This document shows, piece by piece, positions 1 through 9,449 of a stretch of 64,000 nt of DNA (its first letter is position 1; every line of letters begins with the position of its first letter). Location of the stretch: the NCBI RefSeq assembly GCF_000300995.1, contig NZ_AMRJ01000010.1, forward strand, positions 1 through 64,000, written 5' to 3'. A model generated the notes under the pieces. That model made no database searches. It saw nothing but the letters and a program-made list of their open reading frames with translations, and was not told the DNA's origin. The translations under genes and the position numbers were made by a program. The DNA is from Alcanivorax hongdengensis A-11-3. Its GTDB lineage: Bacteria; Pseudomonadota; Gammaproteobacteria; Pseudomonadales; Alcanivoracaceae.

Positions 1-172
1 AAAGGTGTCTAGCAAACTGGTGGCGATTCACAGAGCAGCCCAGGAAACTATTACACAGCCATTCTTGCAACCATAGCTTGGTCATACGATGGTGGCTTTG
101 AGATAGTTTGCCCGTACCCACTTGCCATCGGCTTAGGTGAGAACTCGAGTTTCGAGAATCTAGCCCCTTTTC

Positions 173-778
173 CTACACTGTGTAACGCACCCGATCGACG
201 CGATGCATGAATTCGTTGTCGACCAAAATTGGCTGGAACTCGAAATCACTTTCTATTCCTTCACGCCAGAACAGGATCGGATCTGCCAATGCTGACTCGG
301 GCAATTCGCCTCTATGTACCAGCGTAGGAATGATCGATAAATCAATCACCGTCATTTCCTCAAGCGTCAGCCACACATGCACATCCAATGAGCCCACAGC
401 AGCAGGACCTTGCTTAATGATTTCCCTTAGGCTGTCCTTGGTCAGGTTGTAGAGATTGTTGCCCTTGTAGAAGACATTTCCCACTGTGATGTTTAGCCTG
501 ACTTCAGGCGGAAAAATATTGGCACAGGTTTCCCACAGCGACTGAGATACGGCATGACATTTATTGACCACATCCTCTTTACGATATTTTGCTAGCACTC
601 CTTTAGAAAGGCTGCGGATAGCTGCCAGAACATCGTTGTAAAGGGGGTCATCGTGGCGACTTTCAAGTTCCGACAACACATCTCTTAGCGTGTCCTCATC
701 CGGCGCTCCCGCCTTATATTCTTCGTTAAACTCCTCCAGGAATCGCAGCGACGCAACAAATTGACTTAGGTAAGACAT
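173..778 (-). CDS. Hypothetical protein, 201 aa, family not recognised
   Basis: I do not recognise this protein. It is a mostly soluble acidic protein with a helical N-terminal half and a beta-rich C-terminal half (residues about 95-200) and no signal peptide or membrane segment. The ATG at 778 is chosen because an AAGGGG ribosome-binding site sits five bases upstream; a GTG two codons earlier lies inside that site. Base composition is noticeably more AT-rich than the carboxylase gene that follows, which suggests an acquired or orphan gene. Nothing on either side looks co-transcribed: bases 1-172 hold no gene I can support, and 779-1063 is a 285-base gap with only weak short frames. Confidence 0.6.
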   Translation of the reverse strand: MSYLSQFVASLRFLEEFNEEYKAGAPDEDTLRDVLSELESRHDDPLYNDVLAAIRSLSKGVLAKYRKEDVVNKCHAVSQSLWETCANIFPPEVRLNITVGNVFYKGNNLYNLTKDSLREIIKQGPAAVGSLDVHVWLTLEEMTVIDLSIIPTLVHRGELPESALADPILFWREGIESDFEFQPILVDNEFMHRVDRVRYTV

Positions 779-1063
779 GAGCACCCCTTGCTCTTATTTT
801 TATGGATTGAAAGGACCGCAACTATGTCACATGACGTCGTCACCAGCCAGGCGCTAATCGGGGGCATCTACAAGATGCGAGGTCTTTCATCGTGCATCAA
901 GGATGTTGAAGGATCTCAGTTGCTAGGTCTTTCTCTGTGCCCTTTATCTTGCCAACTCACCATTAACCCAATGCATACCCGCGCATGCGTATCGATCAAT
1001 GTCATCAATAATGGCGACTGGCTACACTGGGGGTCTTACCGTTAACCCTGCCTGGAGTCCGCC

Positions 1064-4000
1064 GTGTCCGTGCCGTTTTCCGCCATCCTGATTGCCAACC
1101 GTGGCGAGATTGCCATTCGTATTGCCAATGCCTGTGCGGATCTGGGGGTTCGTTCCGTGGGCGTGTATGCCAAGGATGATCAGGCCGCCCTGCACACCCG
1201 TCAGGTGGATGCGGCGGTGGCGCTGCCCGGGCGGGGGGTACCGGCCTATCTGGATGGGGTGCAGCTGATTGCGGTTGCCAGGGAGCAGGGTTGTGAGGCG
1301 ATTCATCCCGGGTATGGCTTTCTGGCCGAGAATGCGGACTTTGCCGAACAGTGTGCCGAGGCGGGACTGACCCTGATCGGGCCGGGGGCTGCGACGTTGC
1401 GGTTGTTTGGCGACAAGGCGGCGGCCCGGGCGTTGGCCGCCCGCTGCCAGGTGCCGCTGGTGCAGGGCACGGCGCAGGCGGTGTCGCTGGAAGAGGCAAA
1501 AGCCTTTATGGCGTCACTGGACGGCAGTGGCGTGATGATCAAGGCACTGAGTGGCGGTGGCGGGCGCGGCATGCGCGCGGTCACCGACTCGGCAGAGCTG
1601 GAGGCCGCCTATCAACGCTGCCAGTCGGAAGCCCGGGCCGCCTTTGGCAATGCGGCGGTGTATGTGGAGCAGCTGGTCACCGCCGCCCGGCATGTGGAAG
1701 TGCAGGTGCTGGGCGATGGTAGCGGCGCGGTGAGTCATCTGTGGGAGCGCGACTGCACCCTGCAGCGCCGCCACCAGAAGCTGGTGGAGTTTGCCCCGGC
1801 CCCGGGCCTGGATGCGGCCCTGCGTGATCGCATCATCCACAGTGCCCTGACGCTGGCGGCGGAAGTGAACTACCGGGGTATCGGTACCTTCGAGTTTCTG
1901 GTGGAACCGGATCAGGGGCGTTTCTATTTCATGGAGGCCAACCCCCGGGTGCAGGTGGAGCATACCGTCACCGAGCAGGTCACCGGGGTGGATCTGGTGC
2001 AGAGCCAGATTCGTCTGGCCGCCGGCGCCAGCCTTGCCGAATTGAATCTGCTGACCCCGCCCGATTGTGAGGGTATGGCCGTGCAGTTGCGCATCAATCT
2101 GGAAACCCTCAAGGCTGACGGCAGTACCACTCCGGCGGCAGGAATGCTTGTCGCCTATGAGCCGGCCAGCGGCCCCGGCATTCGCGTGGATGGTTATGGT
2201 TATGCCGGTTATGCGGTGAGCCCGGCCTACGATTCCCTGCTGGCCAAACTGATTATCACGGGGGCGGACTATCAGGCGGTGCTGCGCCGTGCCCGTCGCG
2301 CCCTGATGCAGACCCGTATCGAGGGTGTGCAAAGCAACCTGCCGCTCTTGCAGGCCCTGCTGGCTAGCGACGCGGTTCAGGCCAACGCCGTCACCACCGG
2401 TTACGTGGAAAGCCAGCTGGCCGCCTTGCTGGCGGCCATGCCCGAGCAGACTGACGCCGATTTGCCCACGGCAAAGCCGGTACAACAAGCGGAAAGCCTG
2501 GCCACGCCGCCCGGTTGCGAGGCCCTGCGCAGCCCTACCACCGGCGTGCTGGTAGCGCTGCTGGCGCAGCAAGGCGATACCGTACAGGCCGGTCAGGTGG
2601 TGGCGGTGCTGGAAGCCATGAAGATGGAGTTCGAGGTGCGCGCCGTCACCGCCGGCCGGGTGCATAGCCTGGTGGCCGGAGAGGGGGATGCCGTCAACGA
2701 ATCCGCGCCGCTGATGTTTGTGGCGCCGGGTGAGATGGTGGGCGATGCCATCACCACGGAAGAGACCGTGGACCTGGATCATATCCGCAAGGATCTGGCG
2801 GAGGTGCTCGATCGCCACCACACCGTCAGTGATGCCGGCCGTCCCCAGGCGGTGGAAAAACGTCATGGCAAAGGCAAGCGTACGGCGCGGGAAAACCTCC
2901 ATGACCTGCTGGATGGGGACAGCTTTCAGGAATACGGCGCCATGGCCCTGGCGGCCCAGCGCCGCCGACGCAGTGCCGAGGAACTGCAGGCCATGAGCCC
3001 GGCGGACGGGCTGATTGGCGGTACCGGCACGGTCAACGCCGCGCAGTTTGGTAACCCGGCGGCGCGGGTCATGGCCATCAGTTATGACTACACCGTGTTC
3101 GCCGGCACCCAGGGCGTCATGAACCACAAGAAGACCGACCGGCTGCTACAGCTGGCCGGCCAGTGGCGGTTGCCCTTGGTGCTGTTCGCCGAGGGCGGCG
3201 GCGGGCGCCCGGGGGATACCGATTTTGTTGGCGTGGCCGGGCTGGACTGTTCCACCTTTGCGGCCATGGCAACGCTGTCCGGTGAGGTGCCGCTGGTGGG
3301 CATTGGCTCCGGCCGCTGCTTTGCCGGTAATGCGGCGCTGCTGGGCTGCTGCGATGTGATCATCGCCACCCGTGATGCCACCATCGGCATGGCGGGCCCG
3401 GCCATGATCGAAGGCGGTGGCCTGGGCCGCTTTACCCCGGAACAGGTGGGCCCGGTGGATATGCACGCCGCCACCGGCGTGGCGGATATCGTGGTGGAAG
3501 ATGAAGCCGAAGCGGTGGCCGTGGCCAAACAGTACCTGTCCTATTTCCAGGGTACGGTCAGTGACTGGCAGGCTGCCGACCAGCGTGAGCTGCGCCACCG
3601 CATTCCGGAAAAACGCACCCGCGTGTACGACATTCGCCAACTGATCACCATCCTGGCCGATAGCGGCTCGGTGCTGGAGCTGCGCCGCGGCTTTGCGCCG
3701 GGCATGATCACCGCGCTGGTGCGTATCGAAGGTAAACCCTTCGGCCTGATCGCCAACGACCCCCAGTATCTGGGCGGCGCCATCGATGCGGCGGGCGGCG
3801 ACAAGGCGGCGCGCTTCATGCAGCTGTGCGAGGCCTTCGGGCTGCCCATGGTGTCCCTGTGTGATACCCCCGGCTTCATGGTCGGCCCGGAGGCAGAGAA
3901 GCAGGGCACCGTGCGCCATGTGTCACGCATGTTCGTCACCGCCGCCAGCCTGACTATCCCGTTCTTCACCCTGGTGCTGCGCAAGGGTTATGGCCTGGGC

Positions 4001-4336
4001 GCCCAGGCCATGGCCGCCGGCAGCTTCCATGCGCCGCTGTTCATTGCCGCCTGGCCCAGCGGCGAATTCGGCGCCATGGGGTTGGAAGGCGCCGTGCGCC
4101 TGGGCTTTGCCAGGGAGCTGGCGGCCCAGCCCAGCCCGGAACGTCAGCAACGCCTGTTCGACAAGCTGGTGGCCAAGGCCTATCAACAGGGCAAGGCCCT
4201 GAACATGGCCAGCTTCCTGGAGATCGACGCGGTGATTGATCCGCAGGAAAGCCGCCGCTGGATACTGCGCGGGCTCAACGCCGCCGGCTTCCAGCCGGGT
4301 CGCCACGGCGGGCGCCCGTTCGTGGATACCTGGTAG
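1064..4336 (+). CDS. Single-chain biotin-dependent acyl-CoA carboxylase (BC-BCCP-CT)
   Basis: One 1090-residue chain carries all parts of a biotin carboxylase system. Residues about 4-450 are a biotin carboxylase with the ATP-grasp glycine loop (GGGGRGM near 165-171). Residues about 485-555 are a biotinyl carrier domain with the EAMKMEF motif, the biotinylated lysine being K520. Residues about 570-1090 contain fused N and C carboxyltransferase lobes, including oxyanion-type glycine runs (GGGGRPGDTD). Such enzymes carboxylate an acyl-CoA at the expense of ATP and bicarbonate; the fused order resembles single-chain long-chain acyl-CoA carboxylases rather than the multi-subunit AccABCD. The substrate cannot be read from sequence. 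The GTG start at 1064 follows GGAG with six-base spacing. No partner gene adjoins it, so it is probably monocistronic. Confidence 0.9.
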   Translation: MSVPFSAILIANRGEIAIRIANACADLGVRSVGVYAKDDQAALHTRQVDAAVALPGRGVPAYLDGVQLIAVAREQGCEAIHPGYGFLAENADFAEQCAEAGLTLIGPGAATLRLFGDKAAARALAARCQVPLVQGTAQAVSLEEAKAFMASLDGSGVMIKALSGGGGRGMRAVTDSAELEAAYQRCQSEARAAFGNAAVYVEQLVTAARHVEVQVLGDGSGAVSHLWERDCTLQRRHQKLVEFAPAPGLDAALRDRIIHSALTLAAEVNYRGIGTFEFLVEPDQGRFYFMEANPRVQVEHTVTEQVTGVDLVQSQIRLAAGASLAELNLLTPPDCEGMAVQLRINLETLKADGSTTPAAGMLVAYEPASGPGIRVDGYGYAGYAVSPAYDSLLAKLIITGADYQAVLRRARRALMQTRIEGVQSNLPLLQALLASDAVQANAVTTGYVESQLAALLAAMPEQTDADLPTAKPVQQAESLATPPGCEALRSPTTGVLVALLAQQGDTVQAGQVVAVLEAMKMEFEVRAVTAGRVHSLVAGEGDAVNESAPLMFVAPGEMVGDAITTEETVDLDHIRKDLAEVLDRHHTVSDAGRPQAVEKRHGKGKRTARENLHDLLDGDSFQEYGAMALAAQRRRRSAEELQAMSPADGLIGGTGTVNAAQFGNPAARVMAISYDYTVFAGTQGVMNHKKTDRLLQLAGQWRLPLVLFAEGGGGRPGDTDFVGVAGLDCSTFAAMATLSGEVPLVGIGSGRCFAGNAALLGCCDVIIATRDATIGMAGPAMIEGGGLGRFTPEQVGPVDMHAATGVADIVVEDEAEAVAVAKQYLSYFQGTVSDWQAADQRELRHRIPEKRTRVYDIRQLITILADSGSVLELRRGFAPGMITALVRIEGKPFGLIANDPQYLGGAIDAAGGDKAARFMQLCEAFGLPMVSLCDTPGFMVGPEAEKQGTVRHVSRMFVTAASLTIPFFTLVLRKGYGLGAQAMAAGSFHAPLFIAAWPSGEFGAMGLEGAVRLGFARELAAQPSPERQQRLFDKLVAKAYQQGKALNMASFLEIDAVIDPQESRRWILRGLNAAGFQPGRHGGRPFVDTW

Positions 4337-4442
4337 CCGATCTCCGGCAACGGCTGTGGGCGCAGGCTGACGCCGCCCCGGCCCCGGTGCTTACAGCCTC
4401 CCGGCGTTGTTGCTGTCAGGGTGACGGCTCAGGGAGGTGATC

Positions 4443-5288
4443 ATGAAATTCCATCTTGTCGTGCTAACCCTGCTGCTGCCGTTGCTGGCGGTGGCCGGGC
4501 CGGCGCCGTCACTGTTGCTGGCGGAACGCTACCAGGACCAGCCACCCTTTTCGCTGGCGGATTACTGGGTCAGCGAAAAACTCGACGGCGTGCGCGCCTA
4601 CTGGGATGGCTACCGGCTCTGGTCGCGCCAGGGCAATGCCTTCCACCCACCGGCCTGGTTTGTGGCGGATTTCCCCGCCACGCCATTGGACGGCGAACTG
4701 TGGATGGGACGAGGCACCTTTGAAAAGGTGTCCGCTGCGGTGCGCCGGCTTCAGCCCGATGACCGGGAGTGGCGAGAGATCCGCTACCGGGTCTTTGACC
4801 TGCCCGCCAGCCCGGCGCCATTCGATCAGCGGGTGGCACGCCTGCATGCCCTGCTCGATCACAGTGCCTCGCCCTATGTGTCCATGATCGCCCAGCGCAA
4901 GGTGGCGGATCGGGATGCCCTGATGCGCTGGCTGGATCGGGTGGTGGCCGCCGGTGGCGAGGGCCTGATGCTGCACCGCGGCGGCAGCCTCTATCAGGGT
5001 GGGCGCAGCGATGATTTGCTCAAGCTGAAAACCTTTGAGGATGCGGAGGCGGTAGTGGTGGGCTACCGGCCCGGCCATGGCAAGTACCGGGGCATGATGG
5101 GCGCGCTGGAGGTAAAGACGGAAAAAGGCCGGCGCTTTGCACTGGGCAGTGGTTTCACCGATGACCAGCGGGCCCACCCGCCGGCCATCGGTGCCACCGT
5201 CACGTTCAAGTACTACGGCCGCACGGCCTCCGGCCTGCCCCGGTTCGCCAGCTTCCTGCGCGTGCGCAATGACGAACCGGGGCGCTAG
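4443..5288 (+). CDS. Periplasmic ATP-dependent DNA ligase (LigE type)
   Basis: This is a minimal ATP-dependent DNA ligase of 281 aa made only of the nucleotidyltransferase domain and an OB-fold, the size of the LigE group. The adenylated lysine is K46 in the KLDG motif. Later motifs include the LDGELW segment, GGEGLMLHR and the LKLK motif before the OB domain (from about residue 200). An N-terminal hydrophobic stretch ending around AVAG is a signal peptide, as in LigE, so the enzyme should act in the periplasm. LigE has been linked to handling of extracellular DNA and competence; that role is inference here. ATG 4443 follows a strong GGGAGGTGA; the GTG six bases earlier is inside the ribosome-binding site. 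Confidence 0.88.
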   Translation: MKFHLVVLTLLLPLLAVAGPAPSLLLAERYQDQPPFSLADYWVSEKLDGVRAYWDGYRLWSRQGNAFHPPAWFVADFPATPLDGELWMGRGTFEKVSAAVRRLQPDDREWREIRYRVFDLPASPAPFDQRVARLHALLDHSASPYVSMIAQRKVADRDALMRWLDRVVAAGGEGLMLHRGGSLYQGGRSDDLLKLKTFEDAEAVVVGYRPGHGKYRGMMGALEVKTEKGRRFALGSGFTDDQRAHPPAIGATVTFKYYGRTASGLPRFASFLRVRNDEPGR

Positions 5289-5293
5289 ACCGG

Positions 5294-7297
5294 CTACTGC
5301 AGGTTGAGCTCGTAGACCGCCTCATTGTTGTCGTTCACTTCGATGAAGCTGGCGTTGCTCGCTTGGCTCTCCACGAAGGTTTTCGCCCGGGCGGTATTGG
5401 GCACCCGGAAGACGATGGTCAGGTCGGTGGCGCTGCTGATGGGCGCGAACGACCAGTTGCCGTCGGCGGTGGGGGTGACCGGGCTGTTGTCCTTGATGTA
5501 GTTGGCCAGCACGGTACGGTTTTCGTCCGGTGACTGAATCACCACATGGTCGCTGCCGGTGCCCGGGAACACGCCGCTGTTTGCCCGGTAATTGTTGGTG
5601 GCAATCAGGAAGGTTTGGCTGTCGGTGACCGCTTTACCCTGGAACTGCAGGTTCACAATGCGGTGGGCATTGCTGTCGATTACCTGACAATCGCGGTCGT
5701 AGCGGGCCGGTTGGGTCACATCGATCTGGTAGTCAACGCCGTCAATCACATCGAAGTTGTAGGTGGGGAAGCCGGCGAAGTTGACCAGTTCCTGGGGCGC
5801 GCTGGTATCGGTGTCAATCTGGAAAAACTGCGAAGCGGAGCATTCCAGCCACTGGGTCAGCTCGGCACCGGTCACCTTTACCGCCATCAGGGTGTTGGGG
5901 TAGAGATAGAGGTCGGCCACGTTCTTCACCTTCAGCTCGCCTTTGGGCACCACGGTAAAGCTGCTTTCGTTGGCACACAGTGCATTGCGGTCACAGGCCT
6001 TGAAAGGGGCCGCCGCCGACAGTACCGGCAGATCCTGCAGATTGACGTCTCCCTGGATCTGTTCTTCCACATAGGCTTTCTGGGCATCGCTGACGATCTG
6101 GATGGACGGGTCGTCCTTCTCCAGGGCCAGGAAGCTGAAGATGTCATCGGTGGATTCGCCGATGGGCTGGTTCATGTAATCCAGCGTGGATTGGTGATCC
6201 CCGGCGACCGCCGCGACCAGCGTCGCGTCTGCGGAGACCGTGGCCTTGCCGTCGGCATAGATCGGCTCCGCCTGAACCTGGCTGCCGGTAATCTGCCACT
6301 GGTCATCGGTGCTGTTGTACTGCAGGGTGAAATCGATCACCCCCAGGTGGCTGCCCCAGTAACCGGGCATCACCGCCGGCACGCCCTTGATGGTGCCCTT
6401 GTCGATATCCACGTTGGCGGTATCGGCAAAGGTGGCGGACGGAAACACCAGATGGCTGTGGCCGAACATGATGGCATCGATACCGGGCACATCCGCCAGG
6501 TACCAACTGCTGTTCTCCGGTTTGTCGGCGGCGGAATAGGCGGCAGTACTGAGGCCGGAATGGGGAATGGCCACGATCAGGTCCGCGCCCCTGGCTTTCA
6601 TTTCCGGCACGTATTTTTCCGCCACCGTCTTGATGTCCCGGGCCGTGACCTTGCCTTCCAGGTTGCTCTTGTCCCACTGCATGATCTGCGGCGGCGCAAA
6701 GCCGATAAAGCCCACGGTCAGGGAATGGCTGACGCCGTTACGGTCACGTACGGATTTGGTGATCAGCTTGTAGGGCGTGAAATAGTGGGCGTCGTTGTCC
6801 GGATTGTCATCGCCATCATCCTGATAGATGTTGGCATTGATGTAGGGGAAGTTGGCGTCGTTGACGCTTTCCGCCAGGTAATCCAGGCCATAGTTGAATT
6901 CGTGGTTGCCGTAGTTTCCCACGTCGTAGTGCAGGGCATTCATGGCCTTGTAGACCGGGTGAATCTCGCCGGGCTTGAGGCCGGCGGCCTGACGCCAGTC
7001 GCCCATGGGACTGCCCTGGATCAGGTCACCGTTGTCTACCAGGTAGCTGTTATCCGGATAGGTCAGTTCGGCGCGGGCCCGGCGGATCAGTGAGGCGGTG
7101 CGCACCAGGCCGATTTTGGCGTCGGTCTGGTCGCTGTAGTAGTTGTAATCCATCACATTGGCATGGATGTCGGTGGTTTCCATCAGACGCAGGTCCACCG
7201 TGGCGGTGTCGGTATTGTTGCTGTCACCACCGCAGGCGGTGAGCATAATGCTGCCGGCCAGTGACAGGGCAAGCAGGGGAGGCAAAGCGGTCTTCAT
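5294..7297 (-). CDS. Lipoprotein 5'-nucleotidase / 2',3'-cyclic nucleotide phosphodiesterase
   Basis: A 667-residue secreted metallophosphoesterase of the 5'-nucleotidase/CpdB family. The N-terminus is a lipoprotein signal with lipobox LTAC, so C22 would be lipidated. The catalytic domain shows the family metal motifs TTDIHAN, DNGDLIQG, GNHEFNYG and a later GHSH, giving a two-metal centre. The C-terminal half (after about residue 360) is the 5'-nucleotidase substrate-binding domain. It probably strips phosphate from extracellular nucleotides. The ATG at 7297 follows AAGGAAAT; longer in-frame versions lack a ribosome-binding site. It ends five bases from the end of the convergent ligase gene and lies downstream of another secreted-protein gene on the same strand (gap 59 bases), possibly one operon. 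Confidence 0.85.
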   Translation of the reverse strand: MKTALPPLLALSLAGSIMLTACGGDSNNTDTATVDLRLMETTDIHANVMDYNYYSDQTDAKIGLVRTASLIRRARAELTYPDNSYLVDNGDLIQGSPMGDWRQAAGLKPGEIHPVYKAMNALHYDVGNYGNHEFNYGLDYLAESVNDANFPYINANIYQDDGDDNPDNDAHYFTPYKLITKSVRDRNGVSHSLTVGFIGFAPPQIMQWDKSNLEGKVTARDIKTVAEKYVPEMKARGADLIVAIPHSGLSTAAYSAADKPENSSWYLADVPGIDAIMFGHSHLVFPSATFADTANVDIDKGTIKGVPAVMPGYWGSHLGVIDFTLQYNSTDDQWQITGSQVQAEPIYADGKATVSADATLVAAVAGDHQSTLDYMNQPIGESTDDIFSFLALEKDDPSIQIVSDAQKAYVEEQIQGDVNLQDLPVLSAAAPFKACDRNALCANESSFTVVPKGELKVKNVADLYLYPNTLMAVKVTGAELTQWLECSASQFFQIDTDTSAPQELVNFAGFPTYNFDVIDGVDYQIDVTQPARYDRDCQVIDSNAHRIVNLQFQGKAVTDSQTFLIATNNYRANSGVFPGTGSDHVVIQSPDENRTVLANYIKDNSPVTPTADGNWSFAPISSATDLTIVFRVPNTARAKTFVESQASNASFIEVNDNNEAVYELNLQ

Positions 7298-7356
7298 GGG
7301 ATTTCCTTGCTGATAATGAAAGATTGGCGGTGACCCGGTCACCGCCGCCAACAGGT

Positions 7357-9240
7357 TCAGGGGCAGTCGCTGATCACGGTCAGGGCGCTGACCGATTCCA
7401 CACTCGGGGTGTTCATGTAGAGGTCGCGCACGCCGTCCACTTCCAGGGTCTGGCCGACCATGGCCGGGTTGTTGGCCGGGCTGTATTCGGCGCGCTGGTC
7501 GGATTCCAGTTTCACGTACACGCTGGTGCTGTTATTCAGGTCCTGCAGCTCCAGGGCATAGGGGTCGTTGATGCCGCCAATAACCTGGCCGATAACGGTC
7601 AGCGGCGTGCCCTGGCTGCTGGCATAGGCATCACTGACGGAAACGGCATTGCTGCTGCAGTTGCTGCCACTACCACCGTTGTTGGCGCCACTGACCAGCT
7701 GCATGGCGGACACGGATTCAACGCTGGGCTCGCCCATGTAGTTATCGCGCTGGCCGATGACCTCCAGGGTCTGGCCGATCACCGCCGGGTTGTTCTGCGG
7801 GCTGAAGTCATTGCGATACTGGCTTTCCAGTTTTACGTAGAGGGTGGCGCTGCCCTGGCTGTCCTGAATCTCCAGGGCGTATTCGCCATTGATGGCCTGG
7901 GTGATGGTGCCCACCACGGTAACGTTGCTGCCGGTGGGCAGGGCCAGGGCATCGCTGACACTGAGCGCATTGCCGCTGCCGCCGTTACCGCTGTTGCCGG
8001 GGCCATCTGCGGCGCCGTAGGCGCCATAGTCGAAGGTGCTGGCATCCCAGGGGTTATAGCCGGAAGACGGCGAGCTCCAGGGCTGGCCATTGTCCGGGTC
8101 GTCACTTTCTTCACTGGCCAGTGGCGTCGGTGTGGCGATGCCGGCCGGGTGGGCGCTGCTGTTGAAGTGCGTGTAGCTCTCCGGGGTGGCCAGCCAGTCA
8201 ACCAGATTCAGGCTTAACTGGGCGGCATTGCCGCTGTCGGTCCAGCCCGGGTAGGTGCTTTTGGTCTGGCCGTTGTCTTGGCGCTTGTATTTGGGCGAGG
8301 CATCTTCAATCGGGCTGGAGTCGCCGATGAAGGCGGCCTTGCCGGCCCCGGACTTGGCGATGGCCACATAGGGGCCTTCGTTCTGGCCACCGAAATACAG
8401 GCCGCTGTCCACCGCATGACTCCAGCGAGCCGGGCTGTCGCTGCCGGAAAAGTACACCAGGCCCTTGGCCCGGGACGGGTCGGTGATGGCCAGGGTGGCG
8501 CCGCCGGCCATCAGCACCGGGCCCACACCGCTGGTGATCCCTTCGCCCTGACTGGCGGAGACAATGCCGCTGACCCCGGACAGCCAGTCAATGGCATTGA
8601 AGCGGAACCGCAGGCCGAACTGCTGGGCCAGCCAGCCGCCGCTGGCCATGGCGGGATTGCGCAGGTCGCCATAGTCGCCGCCGATGTTGAACTGGCTGGC
8701 GGTGGAGCGGTTGTAGCCGTTGTAGACTTCGGTGGCATCCCAGCTGTTCAGGTTGCGGTCGGCATTGTAGTGATCTGCGATGAAATAGATGCCCTTGCCA
8801 TCCGCGAGGAAGTCTTCCAGCGCCTGTTGCTCCGCCTGGGTGAAGGGGCGGTTGCTCTCCGCCAGCACCAGCACGTCCGCATGGCTGATGCCGGCGTAGG
8901 TGATCACCGCTTCATTGGCATTGCTGTTGGCGGTGGTGGGGCTGTGGTAGTCATCCACAAAGGTGATGATGCCATCACTGTTCTTGTCGACGCCGCGATA
9001 CTCCTGCACGGTATAACCGGCGCTGACCAGGTCATCGGCAAAGTCGGAAAAGCCGCCATCGATCACCCAGTCGGCATTGCCTTCCGTACCGCCGTGGGAT
9101 ACATCGAACAGCACGACCTTGCCGTTGTCGTTGGTGCCCGGCGTTTTCAGCGGCGCGGGGTAATTCCATTGATAAGGAGCGGCGTGGGCCAGCCCCACGG
9201 ACGTGAACAGGGCACTGGCCAGCAGGCAGCGTTTCAACAT
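7357..9240 (-). CDS. Secreted protein with GATase-like N-terminus and two C-terminal OB-fold repeats
   Basis: A 627-aa exported protein with a clear signal peptide (cleavage near AHA-AP at residue 20). Residues about 40-350 resemble the class I glutamine-amidotransferase-like or DUF4350-type fold: an alternating strand/helix pattern with VVLFDVSHG, VLVLAESNRPFT and FIADHYNAD. After a glycine/serine/asparagine linker (about 380-420) come two copies of a roughly 95-residue beta domain (about 425-515 and 530-625). Both copies share VSDA, VxGxI/VxxxIN, YALE(I/L)QD, YVKLES, NNPA(V/M)(I/V)GQTLEV and PSVESVSA. These resemble the OB-fold domains attached to secreted nucleases. Function is unknown; an envelope role in binding or cleaving nucleic acid is inference from the repeats and from the nucleotidase gene just downstream. 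Confidence 0.7.
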   Translation of the reverse strand: MLKRCLLASALFTSVGLAHAAPYQWNYPAPLKTPGTNDNGKVVLFDVSHGGTEGNADWVIDGGFSDFADDLVSAGYTVQEYRGVDKNSDGIITFVDDYHSPTTANSNANEAVITYAGISHADVLVLAESNRPFTQAEQQALEDFLADGKGIYFIADHYNADRNLNSWDATEVYNGYNRSTASQFNIGGDYGDLRNPAMASGGWLAQQFGLRFRFNAIDWLSGVSGIVSASQGEGITSGVGPVLMAGGATLAITDPSRAKGLVYFSGSDSPARWSHAVDSGLYFGGQNEGPYVAIAKSGAGKAAFIGDSSPIEDASPKYKRQDNGQTKSTYPGWTDSGNAAQLSLNLVDWLATPESYTHFNSSAHPAGIATPTPLASEESDDPDNGQPWSSPSSGYNPWDASTFDYGAYGAADGPGNSGNGGSGNALSVSDALALPTGSNVTVVGTITQAINGEYALEIQDSQGSATLYVKLESQYRNDFSPQNNPAVIGQTLEVIGQRDNYMGEPSVESVSAMQLVSGANNGGSGSNCSSNAVSVSDAYASSQGTPLTVIGQVIGGINDPYALELQDLNNSTSVYVKLESDQRAEYSPANNPAMVGQTLEVDGVRDLYMNTPSVESVSALTVISDCP

Positions 9241-9449
9241 GGGTGTTCCCTCTCAGGCGTTGGTGGATGCCCAGAGGGTGCGGGCCTGACAAGCCACACG
9301 GATAAAAAATCCGTGATAGTTTGATTAACCTCCGCCAGGTTGGGATGGTGTTGGCAGGCTGGGCGGTTTTTACATCGGCATCATGTTGCGGTCATAACCG
9401 TTCGGGCATCGGGGAGTTCGCCGGCCAGCGGTGAGGTCAGGGAGAGAGC

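Noticed and set aside
788..1045. 85-aa plus-strand frame before the carboxylase
   Set aside because: No ribosome-binding site, Cys/Leu-rich without pattern, and no recognisable domain.
1514..3127. 537-aa open frame on the minus strand inside the carboxylase gene
   Set aside because: High-GC antisense shadow; composition is His/Gly/Gln-rich and the plus-strand frame has full domain matches.
5546..7093. 515-aa plus-strand frame opposite the nucleotidase gene
   Set aside because: Val/Gly/His-rich antisense shadow of a gene with clear metallophosphatase motifs.
9241..9449. Pho box upstream of the secreted OB-repeat gene or the phospholipase D gene
   Set aside because: Only single, imperfect half-sites (such as GTCATAAC) are found; no tandem CTGTCAT repeat.
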